NCBI RefSeq assembly: GCF_030695035.1
Contig: NZ_JAUYTT010000001.1
Location: 1 to 64,000, forward strand
DNA length: 64,000 nucleotides
Direction: 5' to 3'
Source: Frigidibacter sp.
Lineage (GTDB): Bacteria > Pseudomonadota > Alphaproteobacteria > Rhodobacterales > Rhodobacteraceae
The notes under the pieces are model-generated. The model saw only the letters and a program-made list of their open reading frames with translations, was not told where the DNA came from and did not search any database. Below are positions 11,298 through 18,892 of the stretch, in pieces (within the stretch, counting starts at the first letter, position 1; every line of letters starts with the position of its first letter). The position numbers and the translations under genes were made by a program.

Positions 11298-11816
11298 TCA
11301 GTCGTCGCGGGCCGGCATCAGGAAATGCCCCGTCGCCTGCGCGAACAGGCGGGATCGGTTGTCCTGCCAGGCCTCGACATGGACGCTTGCATAGCGGCGG
11401 CCCGACCTGTTGACCCGCGCCCGCGCATAGGCATCGCGCGGCAGGCCAGACCGCAGATAATCCACGGTGAAGTCGATGGTCTTGGGCAGCCGCGGCAGAT
11501 GCAGCGGGTCCAGCAGCGTCGCGTCGATCCGCCCCGCCTCCATCTCTTCCCACAGCAAGGACCATGACAGCTCGATGATTGCCGTCGTCTCCAGAAAGGC
11601 CGCCGTCACCCCGCCATGCAGCGCCGGCAGCATCGGGTTGCCGATCAGCTTCTCGTCAAAGGGCAGCGTCGCCGTCAGCTCATCCCCGCGCCGGTCAAAG
11701 GCGATGCCGAGGAACTGAATATAGGGCACCCCCGCCACCAGCGCCTTCAGCGCGGCATCGCGGCGCTGCTTGATGACCTGCACAGGTTCGGGGCGCGCGC
11801 GCGGGGCCGTGCTCAT
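11298..11816 (-). CDS. PaaI family thioesterase (hotdog fold), second of a pair
   Basis: This hotdog-fold protein probably hydrolyses acyl-CoA thioesters. The motif LPALHGGVTAAFLETTAIIEL near residues 78-100 is the HGG.....LD-type active-site helix of the PaaI/YigI group, here with Glu in place of the usual Asp. The start at 11816 (MSTAPRARPEP) is chosen over 11825 because it overlaps the upstream stop as ATGA, implying coupling to the other thioesterase. The length of 172 is slightly long for the family. Confidence 0.82.
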   Translation of the reverse strand: MSTAPRARPEPVQVIKQRRDAALKALVAGVPYIQFLGIAFDRRGDELTATLPFDEKLIGNPMLPALHGGVTAAFLETTAIIELSWSLLWEEMEAGRIDATLLDPLHLPRLPKTIDFTVDYLRSGLPRDAYARARVNRSGRRYASVHVEAWQDNRSRLFAQATGHFLMPARDD

Positions 11817-12253
11817 GCCGTCCACCCCCCGGTCGTCTGCACGGTGAAGGTCCCCGTCGCTGTCGCCACCGGCAGCGCGTCATTGTCGTCATGCGCGCTC
11901 GCCCGCACGAAGGCGACCGACCGGGTGATGTGGTGGCATTCGGCCCGGGCGCGGATGCGCTGGCCCGGGGTCGCCGCGCGCATGTAGTCGATGCGCAGGT
12001 CGATGGTCGCGGTGCCCGCCGGGCTGCCCGGATGGCTCATCACCGCCGCCCCGCAACAGGTGTCCATCAGCGCCGAGACCGCGCCGCCATGGATCACCCC
12101 GGTCTGCGGATCGCCCACCAGCCGCAGGTCATAGGGCATCGAGATCGCGGCAAGCCCCTCGCCCAACTCGTCCAGCACCATGTTCAGCGCCCGAGAGTGC
12201 GGGATCGCCTCGATGAACTGCCGCGCGATGGCCATCTTGCCCTGTTCGTCCAT
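11813..12253 (-). CDS. PaaI family thioesterase (hotdog fold), first of a pair
   Basis: This 146-residue hotdog-fold thioesterase contains the HGGAVSALMDTCCGAA active-site helix and DLRIDYMRAA, as in the PaaI family. The start MDEQGKMAIARQF at 12253 gives a normal family length; a longer open frame to 12460 has a low-complexity extension and would cross the divergent MerR promoter. Together with the adjacent thioesterase it may release free acids from dead-end CoA esters. It is divergent from the MerR gene at 12399, so shared regulation is possible. Confidence 0.85.
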   Translation of the reverse strand: MDEQGKMAIARQFIEAIPHSRALNMVLDELGEGLAAISMPYDLRLVGDPQTGVIHGGAVSALMDTCCGAAVMSHPGSPAGTATIDLRIDYMRAATPGQRIRARAECHHITRSVAFVRASAHDDNDALPVATATGTFTVQTTGGWTA

Positions 12254-12398
12254 GCCCGTCGCTCCCTGCCCGTTCGGCGCCATGCTGCGCGGCAAGCTGC
12301 GCCGCCGCAAGCCTGAACTTGCCCCGCTGTCCGGCGCGCAGGGCAGTTGAGATCGCCCGCCCAACTCGCTAGCCTGCCCCCACCGGGGGAGTGCTGTA

Positions 12399-12782
12399 AT
12401 GACCGACCAGACGTTGAGCTTCAAGGAAATGTGCGCGCGGTTCGACGTGACCCCGCGCACGCTGCGCTATTACGAATACATCGAACTTCTGAACCCCGGC
12501 AAAGAGGGCCGCGCCCGGCATTATGGCCCGCGCGAGGTGGCGCGGATGACGCTGATCCTGCGCGGCCGCCGCTTCGGCTTCAGCCTCGAGGAGGTGCGGC
12601 AATGGCTGCTGCTCTACGATCAGAAGGGCACGCAGGCGCAATACCGGGTCTGGGTCGGGCTTGCCGACCGCCAGCTTGCAGAACTGGAGCGGCAGCGCGC
12701 CGATCTTGATGCGACCATCGCCGACCTGCGCCAGCTGCGCGACGCCAGCGCCGCAACGCTGACGGACGGCTCACAGGCTTGA
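12399..12782 (+). CDS. MerR family transcriptional regulator (paralogue 1)
   Basis: This 127-residue regulator has an N-terminal winged helix (DVTPRTLRYYEYIELL) and the second DNA-contacting segment RMTLILRGRRFGFSLEEV, followed by a C-terminal coiled coil (residues ~80-120) for dimerisation. There are no cysteines in a metal-binding arrangement, which argues against a metal sensor. It is closely similar over the DNA-binding half to the regulator at 13049, so the two arose by duplication. It is likely to control acyl-CoA catabolism given the neighbours. Confidence 0.88.
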   Translation: MTDQTLSFKEMCARFDVTPRTLRYYEYIELLNPGKEGRARHYGPREVARMTLILRGRRFGFSLEEVRQWLLLYDQKGTQAQYRVWVGLADRQLAELERQRADLDATIADLRQLRDASAATLTDGSQA

Positions 12783-12922
12783 CCGATCCGCGCCTCTGCC
12801 CAAATTCCTTGCGGCGGCCAGAAACCGCCTATCCAAAGCGCTTTGCACGCCGGGATATCCTTGCGCGGGCCAAGTCCCCGGGATCACGAAATTTCACGCA
12901 GCGCCCCGTTTCTTTTCTGACA

Positions 12923-12970
12923 TGACGTCACGGTTTTGGTGACGCCACGTTACGTTTACGTTCACGTCAC
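12923..12970 (+). promoter_or_regulatory. Probable MerR (LiuR-like) operator/promoter region
   Basis: Between the two MerR genes lies a dense run of ACGT-type boxes. The core is TTACGTTTACGTTCACG (12950-12966), part of a longer stretch (12947-12970). Upstream of it is the inverted repeat CGTCAC / GTGACG (12926-12931 and 12939-12944). From memory, MerR-family LiuR sites in proteobacteria are built on TTTACG..AACGTAAA-like palindromes, and this resembles them. It sits 79 bases before the second MerR start and should control that gene and the beta-oxidation cluster behind it. Confidence 0.55.
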
Positions 12971-13048
12971 CTTCGCTTGTAAGCTTGCGGAAATCGGACC
13001 ATCTGCCGCTCCATGACGCTACGACAAGTTGCATGGAAAGACAGTGCC

Positions 13049-13441
13049 ATGAGTGAACAGGTTATGACCATCCGCGAGATGTGCGACACCTATGACGTGA
13101 CCCCGCGCACGCTGCGCTTTTACGAGAGCAAGGAACTGCTGTTCCCGATCCGTGAAGGCCAGCGCCGCCTGTTCACGCGGCGCGACCGCGCCAGGCTGAC
13201 GCTCATTCTGCGCGGCAAGCGCTTCGGCTTCACGCTCGAGGATATCCGCCAGCTGCTGGATCTCTACGAGCTTGGCGACGGCCAGCAGACGCAGCTGTGC
13301 CGCACGCTCGACGTGGCCCGCGGCCGGCTGGCCGAGATGGAGCGTCAGCACCTCGAACTCGGCGAAGCGATTGCCGAACTGAAGGATCAGATTAGCTGGG
13401 GCGAGGAGAAACTCGCCAAGGCCGAGACCAAACCAGACTGA
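13049..13441 (+). CDS. MerR family transcriptional regulator (paralogue 2), likely beta-oxidation regulator
   Basis: This is a regulator of about 130 residues with DVTPRTLRFYESKELL and RLTLILRGKRFGFTLEDI in the winged-helix region and a C-terminal coiled coil. The start at 13049 (MSEQVMTIREM) matches the paralogue's start; the ATG at 13013 would add 12 poorly fitting residues. No metal-binding cysteine pair is seen. It lies 45 bases upstream of the acyl-CoA dehydrogenase gene on the same strand, with an ACGT-rich operator before it, so autoregulated control of fatty-acid or branched-chain acyl-CoA degradation (LiuR-like) is inferred. Confidence 0.88.
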   Translation: MSEQVMTIREMCDTYDVTPRTLRFYESKELLFPIREGQRRLFTRRDRARLTLILRGKRFGFTLEDIRQLLDLYELGDGQQTQLCRTLDVARGRLAEMERQHLELGEAIAELKDQISWGEEKLAKAETKPD

Positions 13442-13486
13442 CGGCAAAACCGCCGCGGGCCGGGATACGAACTAGGGAGGAAGACC

Positions 13487-15265
13487 ATGCCAAGCTACAT
13501 CGCCCCCACGAAGGACATGCAATTCGTTCTTCATGACGTGCTCAAAGTCACCGAAACCGGCGTGCCGGGCTATGACGAGCTGGAGCGCGACTTCACCGAA
13601 GCGGTGCTCGATGCCGCCGGCAAGGTCTCGACCGAGGTTCTGGCCCCGCTGAATACGGTCGGCGACCAGGTCGGCTGCGTGATGGACAACGGCGTGGTCC
13701 GCACCCCCGAGGGCTTCAAGGCCGCCTTCGCCGCGATGAAAGACGGCGGCTGGACGGCGCTGGACTGCGATCCCGAATATGGCGGGCAGGGCATGCCCTA
13801 TGTGCTGGCAACGGCGGTGGGCGAGATGTTCGTGTCGGCCAACATGGCCTTCAACATGTATCAGGGCCTGACCCATGGCGCCTATTCCGCGATTCACGCC
13901 CACGGCACCGCCGAGCAGAAGCAGACCTACCTGCCCAAGATGGTCAGCTGCGACTGGACCGGCACCATGAACCTGACCGAACCGCATTGCGGCACCGATC
14001 TGGGCATGATGCGCACCAAGGCCGAACCGCAGGACGATGGCAGCTACAAGATCACCGGCCAGAAGATCTTCATCTCGGCCGGCGAGCATGATCTGGCCGA
14101 CAACATCATCCATCTGGTGCTCGCCAAGGCCCCCGGCGGCGGTGAGGGCACCAAGGGCATCTCGCTGTTCATCGTGCCGAAGGTTCTGGTGAACGACGAT
14201 GGCAGCCTCGGCGCCCGCAACGCGGTCAGCTGCGGCAAGATCGAAGAGAAGATGGGCATCCACGGCAACTCCACCTGCGTCATGAACTATGACGGCGCGA
14301 CCGGCTGGCTGCTTGGCGATCTGCACAAGGGCATGCGCGCGATGTTCACCATGATGAACGAGGCGCGCCTGGGGGTTGGACTGCAAGGCTATGCCGTGGG
14401 CGAGGCCGCCTATCAGAACGCGGTGATCTATGCCAAGGACCGCCTGCAGGGCCGTGCCGTCACCGGCGCCGAAAACCCCTCGGGCCCCGCCGATCCGCTG
14501 ATCGTGCATCCCGATATCCGCCGGATGCTGATGGACCAGAAATCCTTCCTCGAAGGCGCCCGCGCCTTCACCTTCTGGGGCGCGCATCTGATCGACTGCA
14601 GCCGCCGGTCCGATGATGCCGCAGCCGAGGGCATGGTCTCGCTGATCACCCCGGTGCTGAAGGGTTTCCTCACAGACAAGGGGTTCGAGACCGCGATCAC
14701 CGCCCAGCAAGTCTATGGCGGGCATGGTTACATCGAAGAATGGGGCATGTCGCAATTCGCCCGCGACGCCCGCATCGCCATGATCTACGAAGGCGCCAAC
14801 GGCATTCAGGCGCTGGACCTCGTCGGCCGCAAGCTGGCGCAGGATGGCGGCAAGCATGTCATGGCCTTCTTCGAGATGGTGAAGACCTTCCTCAAGGAGA
14901 ACGAGGGCGATGCCGCGCTGAAAGAGGGCTTCCTCGATCCGCTGAAAGCCGCCTCCAAGGATCTGCAATCGGCCGCGATGTTCTTCATGCAGAACGGCAT
15001 GAAAAACCCCAACGCCGCGCTGGCAGGTTCGTATGACTTCATGCACCTCTTCGGCCATGTCTGCCTTGGCTTCATGTGGGCCCGGATGGGCAAGGCCGCG
15101 ATGGCGGCCCTCGAAGGCGGTGCCAGCGACACAGCGTTCTATGAGACGAAGATCGCCACGGGCCGCTACTACATGGCCCGGCAACTGCCGATGACCGCCA
15201 CCCACCTCGCCCGCATCCAGTCGGGCGCGGACCCGGTGATGGCGCTGCCGGCCGAGGCGTTCTAG
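13487..15265 (+). CDS. Acyl-CoA dehydrogenase, large (~590-aa) type with C-terminal domain
   Basis: This flavoenzyme introduces a trans-2 double bond into acyl-CoA, the first step of beta-oxidation. Visible features are the N-terminal helical domain, the middle beta-domain with [15 protein letters not shown], the FAD-binding helices, [12 protein letters not shown], the active-site region [17 protein letters not shown] carrying the likely catalytic Glu, and an extra C-terminal domain of ~130 residues. The GGGAGGAAG ribosome site lies just before the ATG. This size class also includes DmdC, the methylmercaptopropionyl-CoA dehydrogenase of marine relatives, so sulfur-containing acyl-CoA is an alternative substrate. 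The linked thiolase and FadJ-like genes favour fatty acids. Confidence 0.92.
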   Translation: MPSYIAPTKDMQFVLHDVLKVTETGVPGYDELERDFTEAVLDAAGKVSTEVLAPLNTVGDQVGCVMDNGVVRTPEGFKAAFAAMKDGGWTALDCDPEYGGQGMPYVLATAVGEMFVSANMAFNMYQGLTHGAYSAIHAHGTAEQKQTYLPKMVSCDWTGTMNLTEPHCGTDLGMMRTKAEPQDDGSYKITGQKIFISAGEHDLADNIIHLVLAKAPGGGEGTKGISLFIVPKVLVNDDGSLGARNAVSCGKIEEKMGIHGNSTCVMNYDGATGWLLGDLHKGMRAMFTMMNEARLGVGLQGYAVGEAAYQNAVIYAKDRLQGRAVTGAENPSGPADPLIVHPDIRRMLMDQKSFLEGARAFTFWGAHLIDCSRRSDDAAAEGMVSLITPVLKGFLTDKGFETAITAQQVYGGHGYIEEWGMSQFARDARIAMIYEGANGIQALDLVGRKLAQDGGKHVMAFFEMVKTFLKENEGDAALKEGFLDPLKAASKDLQSAAMFFMQNGMKNPNAALAGSYDFMHLFGHVCLGFMWARMGKAAMAALEGGASDTAFYETKIATGRYYMARQLPMTATHLARIQSGADPVMALPAEAF

Positions 15266-15302
15266 GCTCGGGGCAACGGGCGCGGCAGCGGAGGAGAGGA
15301 CG

Positions 15303-15755
15303 ATGGCCGAAGCAGAGGACAACTGGAGCGAAACACCGGCAGCCATGGGCGGCTGCCAGTGCGGCACGGTGCGCTACCGCATCGCTGCCGGCCCCACCCG
15401 CGCCTCGGTCTGCCATTGCCGGATGTGCCAGCGTCAGGTCGGCGGCCCCTATGCCGCCTTCCTGAAACTGGCCGCCAGCCAGGTCACATGGCTGTCAGAG
15501 CCTGCCTGGTTCGCCTCCTCCGACATCGCCGAGCGCGGCTTCTGTCAGGCGTGCGGCACGCCGCTGGCCTTCCGCGACTTCGGATCGGAGTGGATCGAGA
15601 TCACCGCAGGCAGCCTGCCCGCGGGTTTCCCCTTCGCCCCGACCGTGCAGTTCGGCATCGAAAGCCGGCACGGCTGGATCGACCATCTGGCCGCCCTGCC
15701 CGGCGAGGAAACCACCGAACAGCCGGTCAGCCACCAGTCGCAGGACGGTGCCTGA
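15303..15755 (+). CDS. GFA family zinc protein (CENP-V/GFA domain)
   Basis: This 150-residue protein of the glutathione-dependent formaldehyde-activating (GFA) family shows the paired zinc-binding cysteines: GGCQCGTVRY near residue 16, CHCRMC near 38 and CQACGTPLAF near 81. Family members are often annotated as S-(hydroxymethyl)glutathione synthase, but that activity is uncertain for most. The GGAGGAGAGG ribosome site is strong. It lies 38 bases after the acyl-CoA dehydrogenase and overlaps the next small gene by one base, so it is part of the beta-oxidation cluster. Confidence 0.87.
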   Translation: MAEAEDNWSETPAAMGGCQCGTVRYRIAAGPTRASVCHCRMCQRQVGGPYAAFLKLAASQVTWLSEPAWFASSDIAERGFCQACGTPLAFRDFGSEWIEITAGSLPAGFPFAPTVQFGIESRHGWIDHLAALPGEETTEQPVSHQSQDGA

Positions 15756-15964
15756 TGCCCAAGCGCCTGCGCCTCACCCGCCGGTTCCCGGTCGCGCTGA
15801 CCGAGGATGCCTACCGCAAGCTGAAACGCTTCAGCGACGATGCCGGCCTCACCCACGATCAGGCGCTGATCTTCCTGTTCGAGAATTTCGGCTCTGTCAC
15901 CGACGAGTCGAACCTGACCCACCGGCTGCGGCTGTTCAAGGCCGAGCTTGAGACCACGGACTGA
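15755..15964 (+). CDS. Small basic protein of unknown function (69 aa)
   Basis: The start ATG overlaps the GFA stop (TGATG), which argues that the frame is real. The protein MPKRLRLTRRFPVALTEDAY... is basic at the N-terminus. Its pattern of one beta-like segment then two predicted helices (TEDAYRKLKRFSDDAG, THDQALIFLFENF) is reminiscent of ribbon-helix-helix DNA-binding proteins, but no family can be assigned with confidence. Position inside the beta-oxidation cluster suggests a local regulatory or accessory role. Confidence 0.65.
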   Translation: MPKRLRLTRRFPVALTEDAYRKLKRFSDDAGLTHDQALIFLFENFGSVTDESNLTHRLRLFKAELETTD

Positions 15965-15991
15965 CCCCCACCGCTGGCGAAAGGGACCATC

Positions 15992-16627
15992 ATGACCGCG
16001 AAACTGTACTGCATGGGCGAAAGCGGCAATGCCTACAAGGCCGCCCTGACGATGACGCTGGCGGGCTTCGACTGGGAGCCGGTCTTCGTGGATTTCTTCA
16101 ACGGCGGCGCCCGCACGCCCGAGTTTCTGGCGATCAACCCGATGGGCGAGGTGCCGGTGCTGGTGGACGGGGATCAGACCCTGACCCAATCGGGCGTGAT
16201 CCAGTATCACGCCGCCGAAAAGACCGGCCGCTTTCAGGGCGAGACCGCGGCGGACCGCGCCGAGGTGCTGCGCTGGATACTGTGGGACAATCACAAGATG
16301 TCCTCGCAGAACGGCCCGCTGCGCTTCATGATGAACTTCCTGCCCGAAGAGAAGCGCCCGGCCGAGGCCATCGCCTGGCTCGGCGGCCGCGCCAAGGCCG
16401 CGTGGAAGACGCTCGACACCCATCTGGAAGGCCGCGACTGGATCGTCGGTCAAGCCCCCACGATCGCCGACTTCGCCTGCTGCGGCTATCTCTATTACCC
16501 CGAACCCTTCGGCTTTGCCCGCGCGGACTGGCCGAATATCGACCGCTGGCTGGACGGCATCGCCGCCCTGCCCGGCTGGAAACACCCCTATGACATGATG
16601 CCGGGCCATCCGTCCGACCGGGCTTAA
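15992..16627 (+). CDS. Glutathione S-transferase family protein
   Basis: This 211-residue cytosolic GST has a thioredoxin-like N-terminal domain (residues ~1-80: LYCMGESGNAYKAALTM, NPMGEVPVLVDG, LTQSGVIQYHAA for glutathione binding) and an all-helical C-terminal domain with PTIADFACCGYLYYP. The presumed catalytic residue near the N-terminus is in the segment MGESGN rather than a classical Tyr or Ser motif. It lies in the beta-oxidation cluster, 27 bases after the small gene. It may detoxify reactive enoyl intermediates, but this is inference. Confidence 0.88.
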   Translation: MTAKLYCMGESGNAYKAALTMTLAGFDWEPVFVDFFNGGARTPEFLAINPMGEVPVLVDGDQTLTQSGVIQYHAAEKTGRFQGETAADRAEVLRWILWDNHKMSSQNGPLRFMMNFLPEEKRPAEAIAWLGGRAKAAWKTLDTHLEGRDWIVGQAPTIADFACCGYLYYPEPFGFARADWPNIDRWLDGIAALPGWKHPYDMMPGHPSDRA

Positions 16628-16668
16628 GCCTGCGGACACCCCCGCCCAAGACGACCGAGGAGGATACC

Positions 16669-17880
16669 ATGACCGAAGCCTATATCTACGATGCCGCCCG
16701 CACCCCGCGCGGCAAGGGCCGCCCCGATGGCGCGCTGCATGAAGTGACCTCGGTGGCGCTGTCCGCCCGGCTGCTGAACGCGGTCAAGGACCGCAACGGC
16801 CTGCAGGGCGCCGCGGTCGAGGATGTGATCTGGGGCAACGTCACGCAAGTCGGCGAGCAGGGCGGCTGCCTTGCCCGCTCGGCCGTGCTGATGTCGGACC
16901 TTGACGAAGGCATCCCCGGCCTTGCCATCAACCGCTTCTGCGCCAGCGGCATGGAGGCGGTGAACCTTGCCGCCAATCAGGTCAAGGCCGGCGCCGGCAT
17001 GGGCTATATCGCCGGCGGGGTCGAGATGATGGGCCGCGTCGCCATGGGCTCGGACGGGGCCGCCATCGCCGTCGATCCGACGCTGGCGATGAAGACCTAT
17101 TTCGTGCCGCAGGGCATTTCGGCCGATATCATCGCGACCCAATATGGCTTCAGCCGTACCGATGCCGATGCGCTGGCCGTGGAATCGCAGCGCCGCGCCG
17201 CCGAGGCTTGGGCCGACAACCGTTTCGCCAAATCCATCGTCCCGGTCCGCGACCAGAACGGCGTCATCATCCTTGGCACCGACGAATACATGCGCCCCGG
17301 CACCGACATGCAAAGCCTTGGCGCGCTGAAGGCCAGCTTCAAGGACATGGGCGAATCCATGCCCGGCTTCGACAAGATCGCGCTGATGAAATACCCGCAT
17401 CTGGAGCGGATCGAGCATATCCACCATGCCGGCAACTCGTCCGGCATCGTCGATGGCGCCGCCGCCGTGCTGATCGGCAACAAGGAGTTCGGCGAGAAAT
17501 GGGGCCTCAAACCCCGCGCCCGCATCCGCGCCACTGCCAAGATCGGCACTGACCCCACCATCATGCTCACCGGCCCCGTGCCCGTCACCGAAAAGATCCT
17601 GCGCGAGTCCGGCATGTCGATCTCGGACATCGACCTTTTCGAGGTGAACGAGGCCTTTGCCGCCGTGGTCCTGCGCTTCATGCAGGCCTTCGACGTCGAT
17701 GCCTCCAAGGTCAACGTCAACGGCGGCTCCATCGCCATGGGCCACCCGCTTGGCGCCACCGGCGCGATCATCATCGGCACCATGCTGGACGAGCTGGAGC
17801 GCCGCGGCCTCGGCACGGCGCTTGCCACGCTCTGCATCGCCAGCGGCATGGGCGCGGCCACCATCATCGAGCGGGTGTGA
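16669..17880 (+). CDS. Acetyl-CoA acyltransferase (thiolase)
   Basis: This 403-residue thiolase cleaves 3-ketoacyl-CoA to acetyl-CoA and a shortened acyl-CoA, the last beta-oxidation step. Catalytic residues are visible: Cys91 in NRFCASGMEAV, His359 in AMGHPLGATGA and Cys389 in CIASGMGAA. NEAFAAV is also present. GAGGAGG precedes the ATG. The sequence looks more like FadA-type degradative acetyl-CoA acyltransferases than PhaA biosynthetic thiolases, and the linked FadJ-like gene two positions downstream supports that. Confidence 0.94.
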   Translation: MTEAYIYDAARTPRGKGRPDGALHEVTSVALSARLLNAVKDRNGLQGAAVEDVIWGNVTQVGEQGGCLARSAVLMSDLDEGIPGLAINRFCASGMEAVNLAANQVKAGAGMGYIAGGVEMMGRVAMGSDGAAIAVDPTLAMKTYFVPQGISADIIATQYGFSRTDADALAVESQRRAAEAWADNRFAKSIVPVRDQNGVIILGTDEYMRPGTDMQSLGALKASFKDMGESMPGFDKIALMKYPHLERIEHIHHAGNSSGIVDGAAAVLIGNKEFGEKWGLKPRARIRATAKIGTDPTIMLTGPVPVTEKILRESGMSISDIDLFEVNEAFAAVVLRFMQAFDVDASKVNVNGGSIAMGHPLGATGAIIIGTMLDELERRGLGTALATLCIASGMGAATIIERV

Positions 17881-17914
17881 TGCAACACACCCCGATCAGC
17901 CGGGAGGTGTCGCG

Positions 17915-18892
17915 GTGAAGGTTGACCGCGCCAGCCTGCTGCCGGAACGCTCCTTCGAAGGGGCGCGGACGCTGCATCTGTCGGATGCGGGCGGGCTGAC
18001 GCAGTTCGGCTGCAACCTGCAGATCCTTCCCCCGGGCGCGCGCTCGTCCGAACGGCACTGGCACGCCTCCGAGGATGAGGCGCTGTTCATCCTGTCGGGC
18101 AGCGCCACGGTGATCGACGATGATGGCGAGCATCTGCTGGCCGAGGGCGATGCCGCCGTCTGGCGGCGGGGCGATCCGAACGCGCATCACCTGCGCAACG
18201 ATGGGACCGCGCCCTGCCGCTACATCGTCATCGGCGCGCGGGTGGCGGGGGATGTCTGCACCTATCCCGACCTCGGCCACCGGCAGGTGAACGGGGCAAG
18301 CGACTGGCGGGTCGAAGACGCAGCAGGCACCCGCCTGCGCGGCGGTGACCTCCCCCCGCGCCTGCTGAACCTCGCCCCCGACTGGGGTGCGCCCCTCGAT
18401 GCGGGCCTCACCCCGCAGCGTATCCAGCGCGCCGGCGCCCGGGTGTGGGAGACGGAAGCCGCTTGGGAACACCCCATCCTCGGCGGCGGCCTCGGCCCCT
18501 ACAGCCACTGCATCCTCGGCGATCCCGGCGGGCTGACCCAGTTCGGGGTGCATCTCGAACTGCTGCCCCCCGGCTCGCACTCTTCCTTCCGGCACTGGCA
18601 CGAGGCGGAAGACGAGATGGTCTACCTGCTGGACGGCGAGGTGGTGCTGATCGAGGATGAGGAAACCCTCCTCCATCCCGGCGATGCCGCCTGCTGGCCC
18701 GCGGGCCACCCTGTCGGCCATTGCCTTGAAAACCGCAGCAGGCAGGACGCCTGCTACCTGACCATCGGCACGCGCAAGCAGACCGATGTCATCCACTACC
18801 CAGATCACGACCTGATTACCCAAAAGGACGGCCCCGCGCGCAGCTACCTGCACCGCGACGGCACGCCCCACCGCAAGGGAGAGAGCACATGA
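17915..18892 (+). CDS. Double-cupin (bicupin) protein
   Basis: This protein of about 325 residues starts at GTG 17915 with GGGAGG 7 bases upstream. It has two similar cupin domains. The first contains GGLTQFGCNLQILPPG, HWHASEDEALFILSG and GDPNAHHL. The second contains GGLTQFGVHLELLPPG, HWHEAEDEMVYLLDG and GHPVGHCL. Both keep the HxH...E and later His metal ligands. The function is unknown; cupins range from dioxygenases to isomerases and sensors. It overlaps the FadJ-like gene start as ATGA, so it is translated together with a beta-oxidation enzyme. Confidence 0.88.
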   Translation: MKVDRASLLPERSFEGARTLHLSDAGGLTQFGCNLQILPPGARSSERHWHASEDEALFILSGSATVIDDDGEHLLAEGDAAVWRRGDPNAHHLRNDGTAPCRYIVIGARVAGDVCTYPDLGHRQVNGASDWRVEDAAGTRLRGGDLPPRLLNLAPDWGAPLDAGLTPQRIQRAGARVWETEAAWEHPILGGGLGPYSHCILGDPGGLTQFGVHLELLPPGSHSSFRHWHEAEDEMVYLLDGEVVLIEDEETLLHPGDAACWPAGHPVGHCLENRSRQDACYLTIGTRKQTDVIHYPDHDLITQKDGPARSYLHRDGTPHRKGEST

